Origin: Mycolicibacterium anyangense
Lineage (GTDB): Bacteria; Actinomycetota; Actinomycetes; Mycobacteriales; Mycobacteriaceae
DNA: 64,000 bases
Reading direction: 5' to 3'
NCBI RefSeq assembly: GCF_010731855.1
Contig: NZ_AP022620.1
Location: 5,022,001-5,086,000 of the forward strand
The translations under genes were made by a program, and so were the position numbers. Position 1 is the stretch's first letter. Each line of letters begins with the position of its first letter. This document shows positions 52,950 to 61,519 of this stretch, in pieces. A model generated the notes under the pieces. The model made no database searches, had not been told where the DNA came from, and saw only the letters and a program-made list of their open reading frames with translations.

Positions 52950-55819
52950 CGGGCACCCGCTTCGGGGAGGAACACGTAGATGCCGAGGACATCGGCGGGC
53001 GGCAGGAATTTCACCGTGGGTGCGCGGCCGCCGGCTTTGGAGGCGCTTCGTACCGCCTGATGCTCAGATACGAGGTCTTTTGCCGCATGTTTACCGGTCT
53101 CGGTGAGGTGTTTGCCGAGCGTGGGTAGACGGCCGAGCGCGCGGCCCAGTTGCATTCGGGCTAAAGCATCGTCGACGTTGCCCGAGGGCTTTGCGGTCAG
53201 CAGCGCGTCGACGTCGGCCTGCGGCAACCACTGCAGGTCGTCACCGGTCGCAGTGAAGGCGAGAAATTTGGCTTCCTCGGCGACCTGGGTGACGGTCGTG
53301 GCCGAGCCGGGGATGCTGATCTCCAGCCGGTGCCGCACCATGAGCAACGTCGTCACCTTGCTCACTCCTTGGGTGCGCATGACTCCGGCGCGGCGGGCGG
53401 GCCGTGCCGCGGGGTCGAGCCGGGAATCGAGTGCGGCGTCGAGGACGTACCGGGACAGCGCGTCGACCGTGGCGTCGGTGCGGGTGAGCACGCTGTGCCC
53501 CGTCGGTACCGGGAGCGAGCGGTGGAAGTGCAGCCGCCCGCCCTTGGTGGGCGGGAGCTGGTCGCGCACCGCGGCGGGGAGGGTGTCCACGATCGCGGTG
53601 AACCCGTCATCGTTGTCACTAATCGCAGCGTCCATTAGGGATAGTGCAGTCCGGGTGAAGGTTTCGACGTCGGCGGGGCCGCCGAGGGCGCGGCGGACTT
53701 CGGTGAGCGCGTGTTCGACGGTGTCGGGTTTGAGGCCGGCCTGCCGGAACCTGGAACGCGACGCCTTCTCCCGTTCGGCAGCGTTGGTCCATTCGACGTC
53801 GACCTGTTCAGCCAGCGACTTGGAGGTGGCGTCGGCGAAGTCGAAGGTGAGCTGCTCGGCATCCTTGCCCCGGAGCAGCAGTGACTCCCAGATGGCTTTC
53901 ATCACGGTGGTGGAATCGACGGGGATCGGCACCGAGACGCCGATGCTGCGTTTGATGTTCTCGTGGCGTCGGATGAGGACCTGTAGCACGATCCCGTCGA
54001 TGCCGTTGTCCTCGCCGTAGTAGGTCACGGTGCGCACGGTCGGAGCTTGCTGCCCGAATCGGTCGACGCGTCCTTCGCGTTGCTCGTGCCGGGTGGGGTT
54101 CCAGGCGAGGTCGTAGTGGACGACCGCGGTGAAGCCGTCTTGCAGGTTGATGCCCTCGGAGAGACAGTCGGTTGCAATGAGCAGACGGGGGCCGTCGTGG
54201 GCACTGAGGGTGTTCACGCGGGTTTCGCGTTCCTCCGGCGGGAGAGTTCCGGTTACCGCGTCGATCTTGAGGTCTTTGACCTTCGACAGAGCCGAACCTA
54301 GGTGCTCGGCGAGATAGTCGGCGGTAGGGATATAGCGGCAAAACACGATGGGGTGATAGCGCCGATCGATGAGCTCCTTGAGCAGTGGGATGAGGCGCTT
54401 CAGCTTGGCGTCCGAGCGAGGACCCTTCAAAGCCGCCGCTGCGGCAGCCAACTCGCGCAGCCGCTTTCGCGCTTTGGTGTCGGGCTCATCGGAGCCGCCG
54501 GTGTCCGCGCCGACGGCGACGTCCTGGGCTTCCAATGTGTCGTCCAAATCGGTGTCGAGCACGCGAGGTTCGGCATAGGCGTCGACCTCGGCCTCATCTT
54601 CGTCAGTGGTGTCGGCCACTGCTGAACGATTGAGAAGCGTTTGCTCTGCCGCAGCCGGGCTGGAGGCCAGGCAGCGAAGCAATGCTATTGCCGACCACCA
54701 CCGGACGCGCTGCCGCACCGCGGAGAGCTTCGGGTCAGAGACTTGCTCTCGCACGTACTCCATGACGTCGTCAAAGAGCTGTCGGTATGCGGCGGTGAGC
54801 TTGTATGCCGTCTCGGTGGTTTCACGATCGGGGAAAGGAGTGTCCTCATCCAGGTATTCGCGGATGTCGGCGCGTTGGCGCTGGACCATGAATCGTGCGA
54901 GCAGCTTGCGGTCCTCTTCGCGGTCACGCCCCGACAGGTCGGCGGGCAGGTCCCCCAGGCGATTGTCGAGCAGGCCGATTAGTGACTGCCACGCCGTGTC
55001 GTCGCCGCTGTGCGGGGTGGCGGTCAGTAGTAGGAGGTGGCGGCTGGGATCGTCGGCAAGCTTGCGCAGCAGTGCATACCTCAGGTGAGCTTGCGAAGAC
55101 TTGCCCACGCCCGCCGGCGCCACACACGTGTGCGCCTCATCGACGATTACTAATTCGGGGCAGTGCAAGGCGAACTCGTCGCGGCGCGACTTTTGCTTGA
55201 TGAAATCGGTGGAGATCACCAGATATCGATGATGCTGGTAGACGTTAGAGCCGAACGGGACGCTGCGCATCAGCCGGTTGACGGTGGATGGCAGGAGCAG
55301 TTGCGCGTCGATTCCGAACTTGTGCCGCAGCTCGCTTTGCCATTGTGGCGCGAGCTGGGGCGAACACAAAACGGCGAGCCGCTGGGCCTCGCCGGTGGCG
55401 AGCAGCTCCGCCGCGATCAGGCCGGCCTCGACGGTCTTGCCGACGCCGACACCGTCAGCGATCAACAGCCGGGTGACGTCCTGGTTGGCTGCCATCATCA
55501 GCGGAACAAGTTGGTAGTTGCGCGGTGTGACGGCTAGCCGTGCGAATGAGCGGAATGGGCCGCCGCTGGCGCGGAAAGACAGGCGGAGGGCGTCGCGGAG
55601 CAGGCGTGCTCGACTTGCGTCACCACGGTCGTCGACGGTCGGGGGTTCGAAGGTGGCTGCCGCGAAGTTGTCGATCTCGGGTAGCAGCACGGTGGTCTCG
55701 TGCTCGTGGCCACCGAGCGGGCGGACGAGGAGCGTGCCGTCGGGGGAGCCAGGTAGCACCAGCCAGTCTCGGCCGCGGGCGTTGACTAAGCTGCCTGCGG
55801 GATAGTCGATGGTTGTCAT
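52946..55819 (-). CDS. SNF2-family helicase, DrmD-like (957 aa)
   Basis: The SNF2 core starts after a ~90-residue N-terminal domain: P-loop ADGVGVGKTVEAGLIAAEL at ~121, DEAH at 227-230 (ELVIVDEAHTC), LLTATPHSGDDTAWQSL near 265, ATDCLSEGINLQDG near 550 and motif VI RHEQREGRVDRFGQQAP near 580. An acidic insertion near 400-460 (VADTTDEDEAEVDAY) separates the lobes. The C-terminal ~300 residues are unassigned. Domain order and the adjacent adenine methylase match DrmD of class 1 DISARM. It is joined to both neighbours by 4-bp ATGA overlaps, so the three proteins are probably made in balanced amounts. Confidence 0.88.
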   Translation of the reverse strand: MTTIDYPAGSLVNARGRDWLVLPGSPDGTLLVRPLGGHEHETTVLLPEIDNFAAATFEPPTVDDRGDASRARLLRDALRLSFRASGGPFRSFARLAVTPRNYQLVPLMMAANQDVTRLLIADGVGVGKTVEAGLIAAELLATGEAQRLAVLCSPQLAPQWQSELRHKFGIDAQLLLPSTVNRLMRSVPFGSNVYQHHRYLVISTDFIKQKSRRDEFALHCPELVIVDEAHTCVAPAGVGKSSQAHLRYALLRKLADDPSRHLLLLTATPHSGDDTAWQSLIGLLDNRLGDLPADLSGRDREEDRKLLARFMVQRQRADIREYLDEDTPFPDRETTETAYKLTAAYRQLFDDVMEYVREQVSDPKLSAVRQRVRWWSAIALLRCLASSPAAAEQTLLNRSAVADTTDEDEAEVDAYAEPRVLDTDLDDTLEAQDVAVGADTGGSDEPDTKARKRLRELAAAAAALKGPRSDAKLKRLIPLLKELIDRRYHPIVFCRYIPTADYLAEHLGSALSKVKDLKIDAVTGTLPPEERETRVNTLSAHDGPRLLIATDCLSEGINLQDGFTAVVHYDLAWNPTRHEQREGRVDRFGQQAPTVRTVTYYGEDNGIDGIVLQVLIRRHENIKRSIGVSVPIPVDSTTVMKAIWESLLLRGKDAEQLTFDFADATSKSLAEQVDVEWTNAAEREKASRSRFRQAGLKPDTVEHALTEVRRALGGPADVETFTRTALSLMDAAISDNDDGFTAIVDTLPAAVRDQLPPTKGGRLHFHRSLPVPTGHSVLTRTDATVDALSRYVLDAALDSRLDPAARPARRAGVMRTQGVSKVTTLLMVRHRLEISIPGSATTVTQVAEEAKFLAFTATGDDLQWLPQADVDALLTAKPSGNVDDALARMQLGRALGRLPTLGKHLTETGKHAAKDLVSEHQAVRSASKAGGRAPTVKFLPPADVLGIYVFLPEAGAR

Positions 55820-58800
55820 GCGTGGCTCTTCGCTTCGCCGAAGATGCCGCTGTAGGCGGAGATTATGTTGAGCCAGTTGGCGTTCGCATCATTGTGGTGA
55901 AAGCGCAGCACTAGCCAGCCAGCCTCGTCCTCGAGCTTCATGCGTGCCTGTTCGTCCTTCTCCTGCTGGTGTGCGCTGTCATGGACGGGGCCGTCGATGA
56001 AGATCGCGACATTCATCCCGTCCGTGTAGTAGGCGAAATCTGGTCGCACGTAGTAGCCGTCGACAATCCGTTGAGCGTCATCAGGCAGCCGGTAGCCGTG
56101 CTGTTCAAGCAGAGTGAGGAATTGCTTTTCCAGTTCGCTGTCGCAGGCTTTGATGAGCCGTTCGAGTTGGGCGACTCGATCCTCTCCGCCGGCACCTACC
56201 GCCACCGTGGATGTGGCGAGTCGCTGAAGTAGGTCGAGGACGTTGTGGCGATCCAGATGTTGATGATCCCATTGGTTGCTGTAGGACAGCAGGCAGTCGT
56301 AGCAGGCCTGTGCGCAGACTTCGGTCGCGTGCGGCGCGTGTTTGATATCAGCACCGGTGTCTGCATCGAAGTGCAGTATCTCCAAGGCTTTTCGGGCGAC
56401 CTGACTCAGTTGGCCGTCTTCGGTGGCGAGTCGTCGTAGCACGCCGGCGCCACCCTCAGCGGCTTCGAAGAACAGCAGGCGCGACCAGGCGTGGTCACCG
56501 GTGTTGCTGGGCAGAGCTTCCACTGCCAGTTCGGAGCCTTCCAACTGGTAGACGGCCTCGATGCCGCGCTTGAGCGCGTACATAGCTGCCATCCGCTGGT
56601 CTTTTCCAATGGAAGGGTCCAAGTGCATGAGCAGCGCGTTGCGATGGTCCTCGACATGGGGGATCACTCGCTGATACCGCGGGGCCTCGCCGTGCACATT
56701 CTTGGCAAGGTCAGCCTCCTTGCACCAGCGGCCTTCCACCGTGTCGAGGACATAACCGCGGACGTCCTTGTCCTTGCGGCGGCGCAAACCAACGTTCATC
56801 CGCCGGATGAGCGCGGTGTCGCCATAGGTCATGGTGCCGAGTTCGGCGCCGTCCTCCGTAATGGTGCTGGTGAGTTGTCCAGCTCGAACTCCGTGTGGCA
56901 CAAAGCGAATAGTGGTTACGATCTCGTGTCCGGCGCGCTGGCGTTCCTCTTCGTCGGCGCTAATCCTGTCGCGACGGCGGGTCTTTACCGACAACAGTCG
57001 CATCAGATTGCCCATTGTGGCTTCGGGTGCGAACGGTGCTCCGCAGTGCTGGCAGAGATCAGGATCTGTCGACTCATGCAGGTACCCACAGGCGCTGCAC
57101 CGTTTGATCTCTGTGATGTGGACACCCGTGCCGTCGTCGCGAGCGGGCAGGCTCACACGGTTCACTTCGTAGCGTGCGCCTTCGTGGTAGATGAAGGCGC
57201 CTGGCCCGAACTCGCTGATCGCCATGAATCGGGGTCGCTGGATGAAATCGCCTTCACCACCGCTGCGGGTGCGTCGTTCGGCGGGGATGAACGCCGACAG
57301 GGGCAGCCGCGGAAACGAATAGCCGGGCAGGAAGCCTTCGGATGCGAAGTAGCGGTAGGTGTAGAAATCGCCTTGAAGGACGTCGTCGACTTGCCCCTTG
57401 AGGAGGTCAAGGGCGGCACGTGCCTCCGAAATGCGGCCGCGGGCCCGTTGTTTCGAACTCTCGGACGCACCGATGGTCTTCAATGTCGTATTGGCTTGGT
57501 CCAACTCCGTTTGGGCTTCGTTGTACAGCCCGCGCCACCGGTCTGCAGCACGGTTGAACCGGGCGGGTGCTTGTTCGACGGTATCGGCGATCCACGTGTC
57601 CGTCCACCACGGCGCCGAGGTGACCTCGGTGGTCGCTGTGAGCACGTCTGTAATCGCGGCGATGGCAGCGCTTCGACTCGATGGAGAGTTGATTGTGGCG
57701 AGCACCTCGGGGCGCAGCGGTTGGCCAGGCTGGTCGATTTCCAGGAGGTCGACCATGCTGGCCTTGAGGTCGAGTCCGCATTTGACGAGCCAGATTGAGT
57801 GGGCGTGTGCGCGCACGAGATCCTGGTTGCCCAACTCCAGCCTTGGCGGTGCAACCGCTCCCGCCACCATGTCTTGACTGCGTCGGAAGTAGTAGGCGTC
57901 GTGCGCATTTCCGGTGGCGCAATAAGTCAGGGCAATGGCGGGTTGACCTGACCTGCCGGCCCGTCCCGACCGCTGCGCATAGTTGGCCGGTGTGGGCGGA
58001 ACATTCCGCATGCCAACAACATTGAGGCTCTTGATGTCGACGCCAAGTTCCATGGTGGGGGAGCAGTACAGCACGGGTAGCCGGGCTTCGCTGAACTCTT
58101 CTTCACGCTTCTGGCGTTTGGCCGGCTCGACCTGCGCGGTGTGTTCACGGGCCTCCAGGCCGACCAGCGACTTCGCGATCTCTGCATACAGTGCGCGGAA
58201 GTACGGGTTGACCCGGCCTTTGGTTTGATTGCTGCGGATGCGGTCCGGTGCGCGATGCTCCCCGCTGCCGGGATGCCAGGCAATGAGGTCGGCTCGCAGC
58301 TGGTAGCCGGTCGGACGTCGCGGAACCGGGATGCGCACGAGGATCCCGGCGGCGGCCATCACATCCATCAGATTCTCGATCAGCGCGTCGGCGTCCTTTG
58401 TCTTCAAAGCGTGCTCGAAGCCGGGGAATCGGTTGGGTCGGCGAAGCCACCGTCCGTATGCGCCTAGCCCTGACAGATAGAGATCGGAGCCAATTCCGGC
58501 CACTCCTTTGGGTCGGCCGCCGGAGTAGGCGAGGCCGCTGTAGGTGCCGGCGTCATCGGAGATGGCCCACGGGTCTTTCAGCCATTCTCGGCTGGCCCGC
58601 CGGACAGCGTCGAACTTCTCGTCGGTGAGGAATTCGGTGTCGATGCAGAGGTTTCGACGTAGTTCGTCGAGCAACACCTGCATCACTTCACGTCGGGTCT
58701 CGGCTGTGGCGCTCGCCAAGGGTTCGCCGCAGCTGGTCCATTTGTCGTCGTTGGTGGCGAGTTCATCGACGCCGTCGTAAGACAGGCGTAGTTGGCCGGT

Positions 58801-60954
58801 TTGTTCCAGGTTGGGCATTGTGATCCGCCAGCCTCGCTTGAGGTCGGCCCACAGCCGGTATGTGACAACATCGCGCAGCGCGCGGGCGATTTTCTTGCGT
58901 GGGATGTGCTCGTCGGCTGTTTCTTCGTCGCGGGCGAAGTACTTGAGGCTATTGCCGCTGAGCGCCTTGACCACTTCGGGTCCAAGGTTCTCGTCGGTGA
59001 GGGGTTCCCCGGGATTTTGCTCTTGGTAGTCGAGGGCCGCCCGGTACAAGGCCGAGCGGATGAGCCCGACCAGGATGAAGTCGTTGAAGTGGCCGGCCTG
59101 GAGGCTGGCATCCTGGCGGTTATCACTGAACGCCAGAAACTTTCGCGCTTCGCTGTCGAGTTCGGGCTCCCGGCGCAGCGATCTGACAATCGACTGCGAC
59201 AGCACTGTCACCGCACTTGCGCGGCCTTCGGTACCGAGGCTTGCGACTCGGGAGAACTGGGACTGGCGGGCACTTTCGTAAGTCGTTTTGCACGAGGGGC
59301 AGAATTCGAGTCGCTCGAAGAAAGCGACGGGCATGCCGTCGTCGGTGATCGTCCCGAATTCATCAACACGAAGTGAATTCGGCAGCTTCGGGATTCGGGC
59401 TTTGTCCAGCACCTGACCGCCCCCGCCTGCCACCACCCAATCCTCGGGGACGAGATCGAGCAACGCAGGATCCTGTGGATCGGGCCAGGGCTGCTCGGTC
59501 AGAAGCAACAGGCCGTCAGCTTCGGGGTGTTCGACGAGATCGGAGTTCGGAATGCGCGGGCTGAAGCTCTCTCCGCCGCGCTCAAGATTCACGACGAGAA
59601 ACTCTTGGCCACACTCGCGGCAGAACGCCAGCGGGAACAGCGGCTGCCCCGCTGGCCGGTTCGGCGCGCTGCGTTGGTACTGGGTGGTCAGGTATCTCTT
59701 TGCGGGCGGCTCGAGAGTGGTGTAGACGGTGTCACCCTTGCCGATGAACTGATGCAGCTTGAATGCGAACAGTGAACGGCCCTGCGGGTCGCGGGCCCTC
59801 GACCCAGCGAGCAGCAGTTCCTGGAGCTTCTCTCGGCAGACTGTCTCGTCGACACCCGTCTCCTCGTGGAGCTTCGCGGCGGCGTCTTTAAGCTTCGACG
59901 GCGGCCGCCGCGCGAGCTTGCCTTCATCGTCGGTGTCCAAACCGAAGTGCTGTTCGGTCCAGACCGCCAGAGGGTCTGACCTAAGCTCGCCCGAGTCCTT
60001 CGGCGCGTCTGTTTGTAGACGTGCGGTCAGCGCGGTCGGGTTTAGGTCGCCGGTGGTTGCTCGTCGCAGTGTTTCCCCGACTATGTTGGCCGCGGGAATG
60101 TCAACGCCGAAGATCCTCGTTGCCAACTCGGCGACTTGCTGGCGTTGCTCGGCCTTGGTGCCTGGACCGGCAAGTGTGGCGCTGGTTCCTATGCACTGCA
60201 CTGCGTTGGAGCTGACCGCGCCCCGGAGGCGGCGGACGAGCATTGCGACGTCGGCACCCTGGCGACCGCGATAGGTGTGCAGTTCGTCTAGCACAAGAAA
60301 CGACAGATTTGCCGCGCTGTTGATGAGCTTCTCCCGCTCTTTGGGGCGGGTCAGCATCAACTCCAACATGACGTAATTGGTCAGCAGGATGTCCGGGGGC
60401 GAGGCGAGGGTCTGCTCGCGTTCCTCCCTGTTCTCTTGCCCCGTATATCGAGCGAAGCTGACCTTGGGGTTCGTCTTGCCGAGGAACTTCTCCAACTCAT
60501 TGCGCTGGCTGTTTGCCAGGGCATTCATCGGATAGACGATGATGGCTCGCACACCCTGGCCTGTGCCCTCGCGCAGTACTCGGTCGACGATCGGCACGAT
60601 GTAAGACATCGATTTACCCGAGCCGGTACCCGTGGTTAGAACGTAGGACTCGCGGCGGTTGGCGATCTCGAAGGCGTCCGCTTGGTGGCGGTGGAACGAG
60701 ATGTTGGTGCCGTCTTGAGCCCCGAAGATCTCGACCGCTTTCGGATCGAGGACACCCCGGTCCGCAAGCCCGCTTGCCGTTCCTCCGGACTCGAATGCCG
60801 GGTTGAGGGCAAGCCACGGTTCTGGCCACAGCAGACCTTCGGCGATCTCGGCCTCGACCTTGGCACGAATCTGGTCGTCCTTGATCTCCAGGAAGCCCTT
60901 GACGAAGTTCTCGTAGTCGTCCAGGACCTCCTTGAGGACCCCAAACGCGTCCAT
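55816..60954 (-). CDS. DUF1998-type DEAD/DEAH helicase with C-terminal Vsr-like nuclease domain (1712 aa)
   Basis: First large gene of the array, with a strong TAGGAGGAAG ribosome site. The SF2 helicase core has P-loop TTGTGSGKS at 107-115, DELH at 223-226 (LSFLVLDELHTYRGRQGA), CIGTSATLAGPG near 250 and motif VI YAQRSGRAGRSGQPA near 1000; a long insertion between lobes carries CxxC pairs (FCRECGQEF near 445, FCPSCKTTYE near 551). Another zinc pair is at ~1290-1310 (CSACGYLHE ... CQHCGAPF). A DUF1998/MrfA-type module follows near 1495-1580 (EAAEGGAGVLRRL, CAQACYDCLLSYSNQWDH). The last ~100 residues (RPDFAYYTDGMNVAIFIDG, then PVHD and VLRFHHND) look like a Vsr/DUF559-type PD-(D/E)XK fold. It seems to combine the DISARM DrmA helicase and DrmB DUF1998 roles in one chain. 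Confidence 0.87.
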   Translation of the reverse strand: MDAFGVLKEVLDDYENFVKGFLEIKDDQIRAKVEAEIAEGLLWPEPWLALNPAFESGGTASGLADRGVLDPKAVEIFGAQDGTNISFHRHQADAFEIANRRESYVLTTGTGSGKSMSYIVPIVDRVLREGTGQGVRAIIVYPMNALANSQRNELEKFLGKTNPKVSFARYTGQENREEREQTLASPPDILLTNYVMLELMLTRPKEREKLINSAANLSFLVLDELHTYRGRQGADVAMLVRRLRGAVSSNAVQCIGTSATLAGPGTKAEQRQQVAELATRIFGVDIPAANIVGETLRRATTGDLNPTALTARLQTDAPKDSGELRSDPLAVWTEQHFGLDTDDEGKLARRPPSKLKDAAAKLHEETGVDETVCREKLQELLLAGSRARDPQGRSLFAFKLHQFIGKGDTVYTTLEPPAKRYLTTQYQRSAPNRPAGQPLFPLAFCRECGQEFLVVNLERGGESFSPRIPNSDLVEHPEADGLLLLTEQPWPDPQDPALLDLVPEDWVVAGGGGQVLDKARIPKLPNSLRVDEFGTITDDGMPVAFFERLEFCPSCKTTYESARQSQFSRVASLGTEGRASAVTVLSQSIVRSLRREPELDSEARKFLAFSDNRQDASLQAGHFNDFILVGLIRSALYRAALDYQEQNPGEPLTDENLGPEVVKALSGNSLKYFARDEETADEHIPRKKIARALRDVVTYRLWADLKRGWRITMPNLEQTGQLRLSYDGVDELATNDDKWTSCGEPLASATAETRREVMQVLLDELRRNLCIDTEFLTDEKFDAVRRASREWLKDPWAISDDAGTYSGLAYSGGRPKGVAGIGSDLYLSGLGAYGRWLRRPNRFPGFEHALKTKDADALIENLMDVMAAAGILVRIPVPRRPTGYQLRADLIAWHPGSGEHRAPDRIRSNQTKGRVNPYFRALYAEIAKSLVGLEAREHTAQVEPAKRQKREEEFSEARLPVLYCSPTMELGVDIKSLNVVGMRNVPPTPANYAQRSGRAGRSGQPAIALTYCATGNAHDAYYFRRSQDMVAGAVAPPRLELGNQDLVRAHAHSIWLVKCGLDLKASMVDLLEIDQPGQPLRPEVLATINSPSSRSAAIAAITDVLTATTEVTSAPWWTDTWIADTVEQAPARFNRAADRWRGLYNEAQTELDQANTTLKTIGASESSKQRARGRISEARAALDLLKGQVDDVLQGDFYTYRYFASEGFLPGYSFPRLPLSAFIPAERRTRSGGEGDFIQRPRFMAISEFGPGAFIYHEGARYEVNRVSLPARDDGTGVHITEIKRCSACGYLHESTDPDLCQHCGAPFAPEATMGNLMRLLSVKTRRRDRISADEEERQRAGHEIVTTIRFVPHGVRAGQLTSTITEDGAELGTMTYGDTALIRRMNVGLRRRKDKDVRGYVLDTVEGRWCKEADLAKNVHGEAPRYQRVIPHVEDHRNALLMHLDPSIGKDQRMAAMYALKRGIEAVYQLEGSELAVEALPSNTGDHAWSRLLFFEAAEGGAGVLRRLATEDGQLSQVARKALEILHFDADTGADIKHAPHATEVCAQACYDCLLSYSNQWDHQHLDRHNVLDLLQRLATSTVAVGAGGEDRVAQLERLIKACDSELEKQFLTLLEQHGYRLPDDAQRIVDGYYVRPDFAYYTDGMNVAIFIDGPVHDSAHQQEKDEQARMKLEDEAGWLVLRFHHNDANANWLNIISAYSGIFGEAKSHA

Positions 60955-61020
60955 GACTTCCTCCTAGATGGTGCGCGGCAGCAACGATTGCCCCTTGGCA
61001 TCGTCTACTAACCCTCGTGA

Positions 61021-61055
61021 CAATATGACCATACTGGCGGGGTCCGACATCGGAC
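61021..61055 (-). promoter_or_regulatory. candidate internal promoter and operator before the DUF1998 helicase gene
   Basis: On the minus strand TATGGT (61033-61028) fits TANNNT, giving a start near 61021 and a leader of about 67 nt. An inverted repeat GTCCGA-CA-TCGGAC at 61042-61055 falls where the -35/spacer would be, an operator-like position. No regulator gene is in the array. Confidence 0.35.
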
Positions 61056-61167
61056 GGGTGATCGAACGTGGAACTTGCTTACCCGTGTGGCCCGCGAGAC
61101 GTGTGGCGGCGCAGATTCGCCTAAGACCTTGCAGTTTCTAGTTAACCACCAGGGTGCGTCGAGTCCG

Positions 61168-61410
61168 CTAAGGGCGCGCTGCTGGGAATTGTCTGATTAT
61201 CGCCTGTACAAATTCGCGCGCCATCTGTTCGTCCAATTCGATAATTTGACTCGGCTTCGGCCCCGATTTCCGACCGTCAGAACCCAAAGTGGCAAATCGA
61301 AGACGGCATTCACCATCCTTGGTAGTAACAGCTGTGTAAAGGCAATCAACGCTGGTTTCGGGGGCCCTAGCGGGCTTGGTGTCGCGAGTCAATGATCGAA
61401 TGCGTGCCAT
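61168..61410 (-). CDS. small conserved-looking protein leading the defence array (80 aa)
   Basis: The 80-residue product has a basic N-terminus (MARIRSLTRDTKPARAP), a beta-rich middle (DCLYTAVTTKDGECRLRFAT) and the stretch LGSDGRKSGPKPSQIIELDE followed by a helix (QMAREFVQAIIRQFP). I recall similar small proteins with a GSD-R-K...SQ...D pattern near methyltransferase-containing defence loci, but could not verify this. A TACCCT box 6 nt before the ATG suggests a leaderless transcript that could also carry the array. It ends 213 bp before the helicase gene. Function unknown. Confidence 0.6.
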   Translation of the reverse strand: MARIRSLTRDTKPARAPETSVDCLYTAVTTKDGECRLRFATLGSDGRKSGPKPSQIIELDEQMAREFVQAIIRQFPAARP

Positions 61411-61422
61411 CGCCAGAGGGTA
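61411..61422 (-). promoter_or_regulatory. candidate promoter of the defence array (-10 box)
   Basis: On the minus strand TACCCT (61422-61417) fits TANNNT and lies 6 nt before the ATG of the 80-aa leader gene, just past the nadR hairpin. No good -35 was found. Confidence 0.4.
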
Positions 61423-61449
61423 GGACGCTCCTGGGTGCTGGGCAGCGTT

Positions 61450-61495
61450 TTCCCCTGCTGGGGCGAAGTGGCTGACCCTGGCAGCGGCAGGGGAA
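61450..61495 (-). terminator. hairpin after nadR
   Basis: TTCCCCTGCTG (61450-61460) pairs with CGGCAGGGGAA (61485-61495) with one wobble, 25 bp past the nadR stop on the minus strand. The loop is long (24 nt) and the tail lacks a clean T-run. It probably separates nadR from the defence array. Confidence 0.5.
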
Positions 61496-61519
61496 GTCGG
61501 GATGGAACGCCGTCACCGA

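Noticed and set aside
31360..60954. Calling the array a complete DISARM or BREX system
   Set aside because: No DrmC phospholipase-D gene, no separate DrmB, and none of the BREX genes PglZ, BrxC or BrxB was recognised; only the methylase and SNF2 genes fit closely.
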